Below, in pieces: positions 40,062 to 48,454 of a stretch of 64,000 nt of DNA. Position 1 is the stretch's first letter, and each line of letters starts with the position of its first letter. Source of the stretch: Prochlorococcus sp. AG-402-L18. GTDB lineage: Bacteria > Cyanobacteriota > Cyanobacteriia > PCC-6307 > Cyanobiaceae. The notes beneath the pieces are model-generated. The model saw only the letters and a program-made list of their open reading frames with translations, was not told the origin of the DNA and made no database searches. Where the stretch lies: positions 1 through 64,000 of the forward strand of contig QCIL01000003.1 of assembly GCA_003216725.1 (NCBI GenBank). Reading direction: 5' to 3'. A program made the translations under genes and the position numbers.

Positions 40062-40319
40062 TTAAAGGATTGGATATGCTATCCAACCAAATAAGGTATA
40101 GTTAATAATGACAGCCATGAAGCCTATCATTGCTAACCTCCCATTTGTTCTTTCCGCAATAAACCAATAGCTATTTGGCCATTCAAAATTTTCTCCTATA
40201 TTTGATATTTGAGCTTTTGATAGTGGAGTCTCTTTAGGGGTATTATTGTCCTGATCAAGATAATAATTGCTATCAGGGTAATAGCTTTCGCTTCGAATAT
40301 TGTCTTCTTTTTTAATCAT
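40062..40319 (-). CDS. hli: High-light-inducible protein, 85 aa
   Basis: A ~50 aa polar N-terminus precedes an HLIP domain FIAERTNGRLAMIGFMAVIINYTLFGWIAYPIL with the full ERTNGRxAM chlorophyll-binding motif. It is stop-start coupled to the 75 aa membrane protein, as the HLIP at 38004 is to 38133. Confidence 0.88.
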   Translation of the reverse strand: MIKKEDNIRSESYYPDSNYYLDQDNNTPKETPLSKAQISNIGENFEWPNSYWFIAERTNGRLAMIGFMAVIINYTLFGWIAYPIL

Positions 40320-40446
40320 TTTATTAGAAATTTGAACTTTAAATATCTTAAAGAATAAAAAAGCTAAATAGGTTAAAAAGGTATTTCATAAACTTCATAT
40401 TTTTTGTTCAGGATATTGCATAGGAACCAATTCAATGGCCTGAAAC

Positions 40447-41169
40447 TCAGTTAAATGTTTTAGAAGACTTTTCGAGTAATCTTTTTAATTCTAAGAGTTC
40501 TTCTTTAGATAATTCACGATATTTTCCTATTGGCACGTCTAACTTAATATTCATAATTCTTATACGCTTTAATGTTTTTACTCTGTAACCTAAGGACTCA
40601 CACATTCTCCTGATCTGACGGTTAAGTCCTTGAGTGAGTATTATCTTAAATTTTTTTAGTCCTAGTTGTGTTACTAAACAAGGCTTAGTTATAGTATCTA
40701 ATATTTCAACTCCATTACTCATACTTTTAATAAAGTCTCTATTAATTGGACGATTAAGGCTAACGATATACTCTTTTTCATGATTATTTTTTGCTCTGAG
40801 TATCTTATTTACAATATCTCCATCATTAGTTAAAAAAATTAATCCCTCACTGGGCTTATCCAATCTTCCAATAGGAAAAATTCTTGTAGGGTATTTAATA
40901 AAATCTATGATATTGTCAGGTTCTACACTTCTATCGGTAGTGCAAACAATTCCTACAGGTTTATTAAAAGCTAAGTAGATATTTTTTTGTTTTGTTGATT
41001 TATCTATTATTTGCCCTTCAACTTCTACTTTATCACCTTCCTCTATCTTGGTACCTATCTCTGGACTTTTACCATTTATTGTTACTTTTCCTTCTTCAAT
41101 TAATTTATCTGCGACTCTTCTAGAACAGTAACCGGCCTCACTTAAATATTTATTTATTCTGATAGCCAT
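40447..41169 (-). CDS. rluF: 23S rRNA pseudouridine synthase, RluF/RsuA type
   Basis: This 240 aa enzyme has an N-terminal S4 RNA-binding domain (INKYLSEAGYCSRRVADKLIEEGKVTING) and the RsuA/RluF catalytic motif IGRLDKPSEGLIFLTNDGDIVNKILRA with the active-site Asp. The LNRQIRRMCESLGYRVKTLKRIRIMNI block matches RluF, which modifies U2604 in the peptidyl-transferase region. It is an ordinary house-keeping-type gene inside accessory DNA. Confidence 0.85.
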   Translation of the reverse strand: MAIRINKYLSEAGYCSRRVADKLIEEGKVTINGKSPEIGTKIEEGDKVEVEGQIIDKSTKQKNIYLAFNKPVGIVCTTDRSVEPDNIIDFIKYPTRIFPIGRLDKPSEGLIFLTNDGDIVNKILRAKNNHEKEYIVSLNRPINRDFIKSMSNGVEILDTITKPCLVTQLGLKKFKIILTQGLNRQIRRMCESLGYRVKTLKRIRIMNIKLDVPIGKYRELSKEELLELKRLLEKSSKTFN

Positions 41170-41479
41170 TTTTGATATTTCTTTTTATATACCCTGAGAT
41201 CAATTAATTGACCTTTATTCTAAAGTAACTGTCAATAAAAAAATTATTATAAGTTGTTTTTATTACATTAAATATCGAGAAATTCTCATCAAAAAATAAC
41301 AGCTGTTTCGGCAAGGTCATTGTTATCGCTCAGGACTTTTGCCATACTTAAGTTCTTAAAAGATTAGCCAACACTAAGAAGAGGTACTGAATAAAATTTT
41401 TATAAAAATTGAACCATACTAGATAGGTTTTTTTATTTATCTAGAATTTTCAAATATTAATTCTTTGTATTTGTTTTTT
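41170..41479. other. Intergenic stretch upstream of rluF
   Basis: No gene seen; only the rluF promoter region is expected here. Confidence 0.4.
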
Positions 41480-41581
41480 ATGCTGAAAAATAATATTGTT
41501 CCAAATAAGAAAGAGCAGGAAAAAACTAACTCAATAACTTCCATAGTCGATTCTTTTTATGAAATTTTATTCCAAGCTTAA
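41480..41581 (+). CDS. 33 aa microprotein (doubtful)
   Basis: Hand-read: MLKNNIVPNKKEQEKTNSIT then SIVDSFYEILFQA. Short, soluble and without conserved features; kept because length and start look plausible. Confidence 0.25.
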   Translation: MLKNNIVPNKKEQEKTNSITSIVDSFYEILFQA

Positions 41582-41734
41582 AAAGTATTTAAATTCTCGA
41601 TATGAGTATTCTTTTTCATCTCTATTATCTAAAGACTCTCTAAATAAAAGAAATATCATATAAGTACGGGTTCCAATTACACAAAAAGTAAAAAAAGCAA
41701 GAGCTACACAAATCGGACAATGTGGAAATCCCAT
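41567..41734 (-). CDS. 55 aa membrane microprotein with N-terminal CxxC
   Basis: Hand-read: MGFPHCPICVALAFFTFCVI then a charged tail (FRESLDNRDEKEYSYREFKY). HCPIC just before the helix suggests metal or redox chemistry at the membrane surface. It is absent from the ORF track. Confidence 0.5.
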   Translation of the reverse strand: MGFPHCPICVALAFFTFCVIGTRTYMIFLLFRESLDNRDEKEYSYREFKYFLSLE

Positions 41735-42002
41735 TTTTAATTTTCCAGGATAAATCTTAATTGAGTCTCTGATTTAAAAATATCGATTTTTCTTGTAAGG
41801 GTTTTCAAAAATCTAATCATTTAAGAGTAAAACAAATATAAATATCGATAATGAATATAACTCTTTGAATTGATTATTATCAATAAGCAAATATACTGAA
41901 GCGATGGATACTACTAAGTTCTAGTAACAAATCTAAACAAAAAAATAACTCTAATCATGCTTAAATAACCCGAATCTTATTTGTTTATAAATGGCTTATT
42001 CT

Positions 42003-42119
42003 TAAATAAGAATTGTAAAAGGTGGTCTAGCACATATCCCTGTTCTTATTTTTATAGCTGATTTTATTAAGGGAAAGCTTGACGTAAAAACTGAAGTCAA
42101 AAAAAGAAACTTTAGTTAA
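42003..42119 (+). pseudogene. Possible relic of a small membrane protein
   Basis: An open frame without a usual start codon reads IVKGGLAHIPVLIFIADFIK followed by GKLDVKTEVKKRNFS. It looks protein-like (helix plus basic tail), but an in-frame TAA lies just upstream. Confidence 0.3.
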
Positions 42120-42342
42120 AGAAATAAAAGATAAAAAGTGATTAACTGATCGCAAAAGAATGAAGTAAAAATATTCTTCAAATAAACCTAAATAGCCGTA
42201 AAATATATCTCATTTTTTCATATCAAATTAAGTAATAATAACTAACTATTATTACGGTCTTTAAAACATTAAATTAAGCTAGGTTTGATCAAGTTTTTGC
42301 CGCATCCTGCATAACCTTCCTGTCTGATCTCGCAAAGTTTAA
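42120..42342. other. Non-coding stretch with partial copy of the 30261 element
   Basis: CCTGCATAACCTTCCTGTCTGATCTCGC (42305-42333) resembles 30281-30308. The rest is featureless. Confidence 0.35.
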
Positions 42343-42606
42343 CTACCATTTTGGCTCAGTAACCTGCCAACCAGCAGTAATTAATTTTTGATACTCTTTG
42401 CGAGCATCATCTATTTTTATCTCTCTTCTTGTTTTCATAAGCGGTGGTGATTCACCATTAGAACCAACAACAATCCCGCTATCAACAAACATATAGTCAA
42501 AAAACTTATCCTTGTTGTTCCTATTTTTTATAAATCTTCTTACCTCAGTCCAATTAGGACATATTAACCATGCTTCTTCAGTTACTTTCTTTGAGTCTTT
42601 ATCCAT
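42343..42606 (-). CDS. DUF1651 family protein
   Basis: This 87 aa protein has the same plan as 39580: EAWLICPNWTEVRRFIKNRNNKDKFFDYMFVDSGIVVGSN and C-terminal DARKEYQKLITAGWQVTEP. Function is unknown. Confidence 0.75.
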   Translation of the reverse strand: MDKDSKKVTEEAWLICPNWTEVRRFIKNRNNKDKFFDYMFVDSGIVVGSNGESPPLMKTRREIKIDDARKEYQKLITAGWQVTEPKW

Positions 42607-42855
42607 ATAGTTTTCTTTTAATTTGGTAAGTAGTCGATAATAATATTTGAAATATAAAACATTTTTCTATTTTTTCTGGCTCTTAAGAATTTAGTGCAAC
42701 CATATCAGAATTTTTTATTAGTCATAAAATCAGAATTTTTCATTATTAAATAGCCTTTTTTTGAAATATTTCACTACATTCACAATCAGTATTTTTGCTC
42801 TAGTAAATTTACATCATCACATCTATGTTAGATCCACTGATTGAGGTTTAACTTC

Positions 42856-42978
42856 ATGAGTACATACATAAAGAAATACTTTAAAAATACAAAAAAGATA
42901 AACAACACTATTTGGCTAGACAAATTAATTAATCAACTTGAAAAAAAGCAAAGGGGGGGCATTTATGAATACCTTTAG
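42856..42978 (+). CDS. 40 aa basic microprotein
   Basis: Hand-read: MSTYIKKYFKNTKKINNTIW then LDKLINQLEKKQRGGIYEYL. It overlaps the next gene by 14 bp in another frame, with the ribosome-binding GGGGGG inside its own coding region. Confidence 0.4.
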   Translation: MSTYIKKYFKNTKKINNTIWLDKLINQLEKKQRGGIYEYL

Positions 42979-43135
42979 GAATAAACAATTCAAAAATGAA
43001 TTGGATCCCAAGTTTGCCTTTTATGATTGTTTAAGAAGTTGTGAACTTAAAAGTTCTTCAAAAAAAACCTTAGAAGATTGTATAGAATTTTGTGATTGCA
43101 CTTCCTCATCAGAGGATTTAGGTACCCAAAAATAA
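42965..43135 (+). CDS. Cysteine-rich 56 aa protein
   Basis: Starts MNTFRNKQFKNELDPKFAFY (ATG 42965, behind AAAGGGGGGGC); the track GTG/TTG start adds nine residues. Two C-x3-C pairs (CLRSC and CIEFC) plus CDC recall CHCH-like or metal-binding helical hairpins. Function unknown. Confidence 0.55.
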   Translation: MNTFRNKQFKNELDPKFAFYDCLRSCELKSSSKKTLEDCIEFCDCTSSSEDLGTQK

Positions 43136-43150
43136 AGACAACAAATACCT

Positions 43151-43261
43151 CTAAATTTCATCATCTTCCCCGAAAGGGCTATATCTAATATCCCAAATTA
43201 ATACAACAGCTATTGAAAGTAGCAGTAAACCAAAAACAACCTGTGGTGGTGGAAATATCAT
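43151..43261 (-). CDS. 36 aa single-span membrane peptide
   Basis: Hand-read: MIFPPPQVVFGLLLLSIAVV then LIWDIRYSPFGEDDEI. A proline start, one helix and an acidic tail. Confidence 0.45.
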   Translation of the reverse strand: MIFPPPQVVFGLLLLSIAVVLIWDIRYSPFGEDDEI

Positions 43262-43302
43262 TGATGATAATCTAACAATAATTTTAGTAATTAAAAGTCA
43301 AA

Positions 43303-43680
43303 CTAATAGCAAAGTATACTATCAGCTTTAATTGACTCTTCAACTAAGATATCAGGCGTTACAAACTCTGCTTTATAGCCATTTAAAAGCGTTTCATCGT
43401 AACCTCTTGACTTAGCAGAAATTCCCGAAACGTAAATAATAATTTTTGAATTTTTTAAATTTTCAAGATGTTCGTATAAATCTCCAGTACCTTGACCAAC
43501 TATTTCACCAGGTTTTTTACAATTTAGTATGTTTACTCCATCTCCATCAAGGAAGAGAGTTACTTTATGATCATTTTTTTCAGCAGTTAGAGCAATTAAT
43601 AAACCTAAAGTTACTTTATTTTTGAGGTCTAAGCCGCTGTAAACATGAACGAGCACTTTATTGTCGGTTATGATGGACAT
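43303..43680 (-). CDS. DsrE/DsrF-like protein
   Basis: This 125 aa protein has the DsrE fold pattern: KVLVHVYSGLDLKNKVTLGLLIALTAEKNDHKVTLFLDGDGVNIL and KIIIYVSGISAKSRGYDE. The sulfur-relay cysteine of DsrE/TusD is not obvious (SGISAKSRG has none). The ATG at 43680 (MSIITDNK) is preferred over the longer track start. Probable role in small-molecule or sulfur handling is only inferred. Confidence 0.65.
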   Translation of the reverse strand: MSIITDNKVLVHVYSGLDLKNKVTLGLLIALTAEKNDHKVTLFLDGDGVNILNCKKPGEIVGQGTGDLYEHLENLKNSKIIIYVSGISAKSRGYDETLLNGYKAEFVTPDILVEESIKADSILCY

Positions 43681-43807
43681 ATTATTCCAATTGAAGTTCA
43701 TTTATAATTTTAAAATATTCTATTTTTATTAGCTTTATTTTTTATAAATAGCAATTATATAAATTTTCTATTATTTTGTTACTGTATATTTAAAGTAAAG
43801 ATCACTT

Positions 43808-44335
43808 ATGAGCATTTTATTTAAGAAGTTATTCTCTAAGAAAAATTTACTAAATTCTATGCTTTTTTCTACTCGCATATTCGCTAATGCGATTATCCCT
43901 CAAGAAAGTAGTGCTAAAAGTCAAGAAAGAATAGATATCCCTTCAGTTATTTCTTACAGGAAAGAATCATGCAGCTGTTGTAAGAAATGGGTAAATCATA
44001 TTAGAGATAATGGACTAAAAGTTGTCGATAATATTATTGAAGATGTCTCAGCAATTAAAAAGCAATATCAAATTCCAAATAATTTGAAATCATGTCACAC
44101 TGCACAAATAGGTAAATACACAATTGAGGGTCATGTACCTTTTGAGTCAATTAAAAAACTTTTTAGAGAAAAACCAATCATCTATGGTCTAGCTTTACCT
44201 GCGATGCCACTTGGCTCGCCAGGAATGGAAACTAATAAAGTCCATTCACACTCTTATAAATATGAAAGTTATGAAGTTTTTTCATTTAGTAAAACTGGAA
44301 TAAAAAAAGTATTCGCTAAAATTTCGCACCAATAA
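43808..44335 (+). CDS. DUF411 metal-binding protein
   Basis: This 175 aa protein has a signal-like N-terminus and the DUF411 signature YRKESCSCCKKWVNHIRDNGL, then LKSCHTAQIGKYTIEGHVPFESIKKLF and LALPAMPLGSPGME. DUF411 proteins occur with copper-handling genes. It is followed by DUF3721 and a PepSY-like gene on the same strand. Confidence 0.8.
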   Translation: MSILFKKLFSKKNLLNSMLFSTRIFANAIIPQESSAKSQERIDIPSVISYRKESCSCCKKWVNHIRDNGLKVVDNIIEDVSAIKKQYQIPNNLKSCHTAQIGKYTIEGHVPFESIKKLFREKPIIYGLALPAMPLGSPGMETNKVHSHSYKYESYEVFSFSKTGIKKVFAKISHQ

Positions 44336-44355
44336 GAGATCTAATCAATTTATTA

Positions 44356-44577
44356 ATGAATTTTATACATAGAAAATATAAAATTTACTCTTTTTTGGTT
44401 TTGATAGCTATAAATTTGCCTATTAATTCAAATGCTCATGTGAGGGGGACTTTTACTTCTGAGCAAGGTGCTCAAAAAAAATCATTAGAACTAGGCTGTA
44501 AAGGTATACATCAAAATAAAGATAAATGGCTTCCATGTGAGAACGAACAAGAATTGCATAAGTACTTGAGAAAATAA
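44356..44577 (+). CDS. DUF3721 family exported protein
   Basis: This 73 aa protein has a signal peptide (YSFLVLIAINLPINSNAH) and a small mature domain with two cysteines: GTFTSEQGAQKKSLELGCKGIHQNKDKWLPCENEQELHKYL. It has the DUF3721 look. Its stop is directly followed by the next ATG (TAAATG). Confidence 0.7.
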   Translation: MNFIHRKYKIYSFLVLIAINLPINSNAHVRGTFTSEQGAQKKSLELGCKGIHQNKDKWLPCENEQELHKYLRK

Positions 44578-44838
44578 ATGTCAAAATCAAATATAAATAA
44601 AAGGAAAATACATAGGAAAGTTGCTTCAATCTCTTCAATCCCTTTGCTAATTACTCTAATATCTGGAACAATATATAGTTTTCTTCAGCCATTAGGAATA
44701 GATGCTTTTTGGTTGATAAAATGGCATACAGGAAATTTTGGTATTTTTAATTTACAGCCTTTTTATTCTATTTTTCTTGGCATTGCCTCGATAATCGCAG
44801 TAATATCAGGCATTAACTTATTAAAAAAAAGTTCCTAG
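44578..44838 (+). CDS. PepSY-type membrane protein, short
   Basis: This 86 aa protein starts with RKIHRKVASISSIPLLITLISGTIYSFLQ, typical of the first helix of PepSY-TM proteins, and continues with WLIKWHTGNFGI and a second helix. It probably works with DUF3721 and DUF411 in metal or redox handling at the membrane. It is stop-start coupled to DUF3721. Confidence 0.65.
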   Translation: MSKSNINKRKIHRKVASISSIPLLITLISGTIYSFLQPLGIDAFWLIKWHTGNFGIFNLQPFYSIFLGIASIIAVISGINLLKKSS

Positions 44839-45177
44839 ATTAAGCCTTAGAAATCTTAAAATTTATTAACCTGTTATATCAAATTAAAAATATTATCACT
44901 CTTAATCATACTGAAGAAGGACTACGAATTATCTTATGAGTTTCTTGCAAAATCCTGAATCCTATTGGCCCTAATTTTAAAATCAAAATTTCAAAGGGTT
45001 CGCTTAGTTTTGTTTTCTATTTCACATTTTTGAGTTATAAATATCTTTGAAACCATTAGCAAGAAGATATTGCTATGCCTAGAAACCTTGATAATTGATA
45101 TCATTCAATTGCTTTATTACTACATAGGATAATGAGAAAATTTTTAAGGTATAAAAATCATTTGATAAAGTATAAGT
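44839..45177. other. Intergenic stretch
   Basis: AT-rich, no ORF or clear structure; probably contains the promoter of the ligase-like gene. Confidence 0.4.
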
Positions 45178-45927
45178 ATGAGGACTTACCTAGAAGAAAG
45201 AATTAAATACTATGATGAGGAATATCGAGTTGGTAGGCCTTTAATTTCCGATAAACAGTTCGATCAGTTAGAGAAGAATCTTCTTAGGGTTGACCCCAAG
45301 TGCGATTACTTCAACCAAAAAAATAATTTAATGTTACCAACTCTACCTAAGAATCAAATTTCAGAATTTTTAAAAGGTCTTCTTCCTAATACTCGATTGT
45401 TAATTGAACCTAAAATTGATGGCTGTGCTATTGCTATTAAATATATAGATGGCAAATTTGATTCAGCAATAACTAGAAAAGGACAAGATGTTTCGAAGAA
45501 AATCCAAGCAATTAAAAGTATCCCCCAAAAAGTCAAAGTTAGATCACGTCTTGTGGTTCGTGGAGAGCTATTTGCCCCAAAAGAAAGATCGAGCTACTCG
45601 CAAAGAATTACATCTGGATACATCAGCAGTTGGGACATGCAACCAAATCCAAAAATTAGTTTCTGTGCGTTCCAAATCATTAACTCAAATTGCAATGAAT
45701 ACGAAAGTCTCGTTTATCTTAGGAAGCTGGGCTTTGCCATACCTGAAATTGTTGAAGCAAATAGGACTAGCCAAATAGAAACTTTTAGAAACGCTTGGAG
45801 AAATAATAAATTGTTTTCTAAATGGCCAACAGATGGAATAGTAATAAAAATAAATTCAAGAAAATTACAACTATTACGAGAAAAATCTTATGGGACATAT
45901 CCCCATTGGGCTATGGCTATAAATTAA
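45178..45927 (+). CDS. Stand-alone adenylation domain of NAD-dependent DNA ligase
   Basis: This 249 aa protein has the NAD-binding Ia region (YYDEEYRVGRPLISDKQFDQLEK) and the nucleotidyltransferase core with the KxDG lysine (EPKIDGCAIAI, Lys79), RKGQDV, RGELF and TDGIVIKIN. It ends at HWAMAIN, exactly where LigA continues with AYKFPAE, so the motif V lysine, OB, zinc-finger, HhH and BRCT domains are absent. Either a self-adenylating accessory factor or a decayed viral/plasmid ligase. Confidence 0.8.
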   Translation: MRTYLEERIKYYDEEYRVGRPLISDKQFDQLEKNLLRVDPKCDYFNQKNNLMLPTLPKNQISEFLKGLLPNTRLLIEPKIDGCAIAIKYIDGKFDSAITRKGQDVSKKIQAIKSIPQKVKVRSRLVVRGELFAPKERSSYSQRITSGYISSWDMQPNPKISFCAFQIINSNCNEYESLVYLRKLGFAIPEIVEANRTSQIETFRNAWRNNKLFSKWPTDGIVIKINSRKLQLLREKSYGTYPHWAMAIN

Positions 45928-46198
45928 TAGAAGTGCTTTGATTGCCAGTAGTTCAAAATTAAAGGGATAAGGCAATTCTTTTTTATACAAGCAAAAGATT
46001 TCATTGTAACTCAAGGCTTAGCTTTGCTAATCTTGAAGCAGTTGAACTTGCTAGCTAATTACTTTTTAAATTTAATTATTTTTATAACAAACCCTAGGAA
46101 TAATATTGGATATTAAATTACATAAAAAAAATAGCTCGAAAAGTTAATAAAAGAGAATGGCTATAACTATTTTCTAAAATTAACATATACGACGTATG
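45928..46198. other. Intergenic stretch
   Basis: No gene seen. The first 10 bases after the ligase stop (AAGTGCTTTG) resemble the start of a tRNA-Pro copy, but the match is too short to count. Confidence 0.3.
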
Positions 46199-46315
46199 TC
46201 ATCTATTCTCTTTTTCTTTTCTTAAAGCATTACCTTTAGATCTTAATAAAAGAGTTATTGTTAAAGCAGCACTTAAAATACAAGCATCTATTAACAAATG
46301 TGGGGAAAAATTCAT
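46199..46315 (-). CDS. 38 aa single-span membrane peptide
   Basis: Hand-read: MNFSPHLLIDACILSAALTI then TLLLRSKGNALRKEKENR. One helix and a basic tail. Confidence 0.4.
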   Translation of the reverse strand: MNFSPHLLIDACILSAALTITLLLRSKGNALRKEKENR

Positions 46316-46872
46316 AAAAATTTTAGGCAATAATTGAACCAAAAACATGGCCAGTCACTCCTAATTCTGGCTATAACTCTAACATGTATTTTCTTACTTC
46401 ATTAATATGAGCAATCATTTTAGTTTTTTTCAGCAATATTATCATCTTTTTTAGAGACCAACAAAACAGTAATTATAAATATCTATATTAGCAATATATC
46501 TTTCTATCATCCCTTCAAAATAACTTTTATTTATTACCTAAAAATGATTATCTAAACAAACTTTTTTGCAATTTAATCCGAACAATATTCATAAATTTTT
46601 GGAATTCATATTAAAAAATATTCAATTAACATAAATACAAAATCTCCAAAAAATTTAATTTTTAAAGTAAGATTTTTGGATAACAGATTCTATATTAAAA
46701 GTTTTAACAAGCATATATTAATTAACATACTTTAGATAATCCTTATGATTAGTTATTTTTCATTTACCAGAATTTTTATTCTATTTGAATGTCATATAAA
46801 TTGAGCTTATAATAATCTTTTTTAATCGCTTTCTTAAATATTATTATTGATTATTCTTGGATAATTTAATTT
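46316..46872. other. Long AT-rich stretch without genes
   Basis: No ORF over 30 codons that looks like protein, and no strong hairpin. It may hold decayed genes. Confidence 0.4.
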
Positions 46873-47007
46873 TTAAGCAGCACAATTTTCGTCATAAATT
46901 GATTTTATATGTGCAGCCTTTTTCAACAATCTAACCACTTCTTTTCTTCCAACAGCTTCGTCAGCTTGATGCATTATTTCTGCATATTTTTTATTAATTT
47001 TTTTCAT
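46873..47007 (-). CDS. 44 aa helical microprotein
   Basis: Hand-read: MKKINKKYAEIMHQADEAVG then RKEVVRLLKKAAHIKSIYDE. A basic helical protein with an ARMC/TPR-like hairpin look. Confidence 0.45.
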   Translation of the reverse strand: MKKINKKYAEIMHQADEAVGRKEVVRLLKKAAHIKSIYDENCAA

Positions 47008-47112
47008 AAAAATTACCAATTTAAACCAAAAATACACCAATAGAAAATCTTGTCAACAAAAAGAGGGTATTAACCCTCTATGTCAAAGTCAAGATTAAGT
47101 TAATTTTATCTT

Positions 47113-47277
47113 TCAAGAATATTTACTTAATAAATCTCCTTTAGCTTGGATTATTCTCTTTTCGAAGACAGCTCTTCTATAAGGAATAACTTCTCCATTT
47201 TTAGTCGCTAAAAGTTGTGCTTTATTAAGTCTTTTGGCTTTGTTAATTTTCTCTTTTATTTTTAAGAGGTTATTCAT
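47113..47277 (-). CDS. 54 aa basic microprotein
   Basis: Hand-read: MNNLLKIKEKINKAKRLNKA then QLLATKNGEVIPYRRAVFEK. Strongly basic and helical. A perfect 12-bp palindrome lies about 70 bp upstream and could control it. Confidence 0.45.
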   Translation of the reverse strand: MNNLLKIKEKINKAKRLNKAQLLATKNGEVIPYRRAVFEKRIIQAKGDLLSKYS

Positions 47278-47344
47278 GAAGTTATGCAGTTAATGAGAAT
47301 CCCGTTCCTTATTCTCATGTCATGCGTCCAGAAATATATACAGT

Positions 47345-47356
47345 ATGAACGTTCAT
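47345..47356. promoter_or_regulatory. Perfect palindrome ATGAACGTTCAT
   Basis: Within AGTATGAACGTTCATAAAC, between the microprotein at 47113 (minus) and the membrane protein at 47527 (plus). It could be an operator; resemblance to a LexA box is loose. Confidence 0.3.
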
Positions 47357-47526
47357 AAACGATAACATTACAGAGATATTTATGTGAGAGTAAATATAAC
47401 TAATTTATCTTTATTGTATTTTTTATATATGAAAAGTTTTAACTATTTATTCTTATATTTCAACAATTTATTCTTATTCAAATATAAAGTTTAAGATAAG
47501 CTAGATATTATAGATAAAGAACTTTG

Positions 47527-48243
47527 ATGAATTTAAAAAGCAAACATAATAAAGGATATTTTAAATTAAATAAAACAAAAAAGATTTTTGGGTTACTTAT
47601 AATAAGTACTATTATTATTCACATTGGAGGTTGGGCATTAGATTGGAAATTTGGAAAAACATTTTTTCCACTATCAAAAAGCTCAGTTATCTATTCTGAA
47701 TTATTTGCCCCTGGTTTTGATGGAGGTTATTTTGAACACTATCAATATATACTTCTCATATGGTGTGGATTACTTTCAGCAAGTTGGATTTATTCGAAAA
47801 AATTTTGGGAAGCATTTTCAATTCCAATTATTTATATTTTTTTGTTTTTAGACGATTCTTTGCAATTTCACGATAGATTTGAAGGCAATATATTCAATAT
47901 TTTTACTGATAAACAAATAATTTTCTTTGATAATTTTTTAAAAGTTAGAGATTTTTCAGAATTGATATATTGGTTTTTAGTTTTTATAATTATCATTCTT
48001 ATTTCATTTCCTGCAATAATTAAAAAAAATAATGAGATACGAAGTTTTATATTTAAAAATTATATGTTTTATTTTAGTATGGCATTTTTTGGTATTTTTA
48101 TTGACTTTATAGGACCAAATACTGACATATTTTTGTATAAAGTGCTGATGATACTATTCGAGGAGATTGGAGAAATAACCACAATTGCTTTAAGCTGCAT
48201 TTGGTTATTTAATTTGAATTTCAATAACCAAAATTATAATTAA
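47527..48243 (+). CDS. Polytopic membrane protein with DD/HDRFE motif
   Basis: This 238 aa protein has about six helices and the polar motif FLDDSLQFHDRFEG at a helix end, similar in plan to the protein at 13162 (EEISWGER). The TTG at 47524 is followed directly by an ATG, which I use. It lies at the left edge of the surface-polysaccharide region. Function unknown. Confidence 0.6.
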   Translation: MNLKSKHNKGYFKLNKTKKIFGLLIISTIIIHIGGWALDWKFGKTFFPLSKSSVIYSELFAPGFDGGYFEHYQYILLIWCGLLSASWIYSKKFWEAFSIPIIYIFLFLDDSLQFHDRFEGNIFNIFTDKQIIFFDNFLKVRDFSELIYWFLVFIIIILISFPAIIKKNNEIRSFIFKNYMFYFSMAFFGIFIDFIGPNTDIFLYKVLMILFEEIGEITTIALSCIWLFNLNFNNQNYN

Positions 48244-48454
48244 GCTCAAATTCAAAAAATAAATCTTAATCTTTAGTAGAGAATTTTGCTAAATTTAATC
48301 TAAAACTTTATAACGATAAAAAAAATAATCTCTATTAATGATTTATTAATTTATTCATATTTTTTATTGATCATTGGCTATTAGCCTTATAAGTCAGTTT
48401 TATTTTAATCATATTCACCTTAAAAATTTGCTTCGTAAAACAATCTAATCTTAA

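Noticed and set aside
45488-45778. 96 aa ORF in another frame inside the ligase-like gene
   Set aside because: The frame of the adenylation domain is intact throughout, so this is a shadow.
45931-45960. AAGTGCTTTG after the ligase-like stop, possible eighth tRNA-Pro fragment
   Set aside because: Only 10 bases match in a row and the T-arm is not recognisable; expected by chance in a 64-kb AT-rich window.
47062-47080. AGAGGGTATTAACCCTCT hairpin as a terminator
   Set aside because: Stem is good but no T-run follows on either strand.
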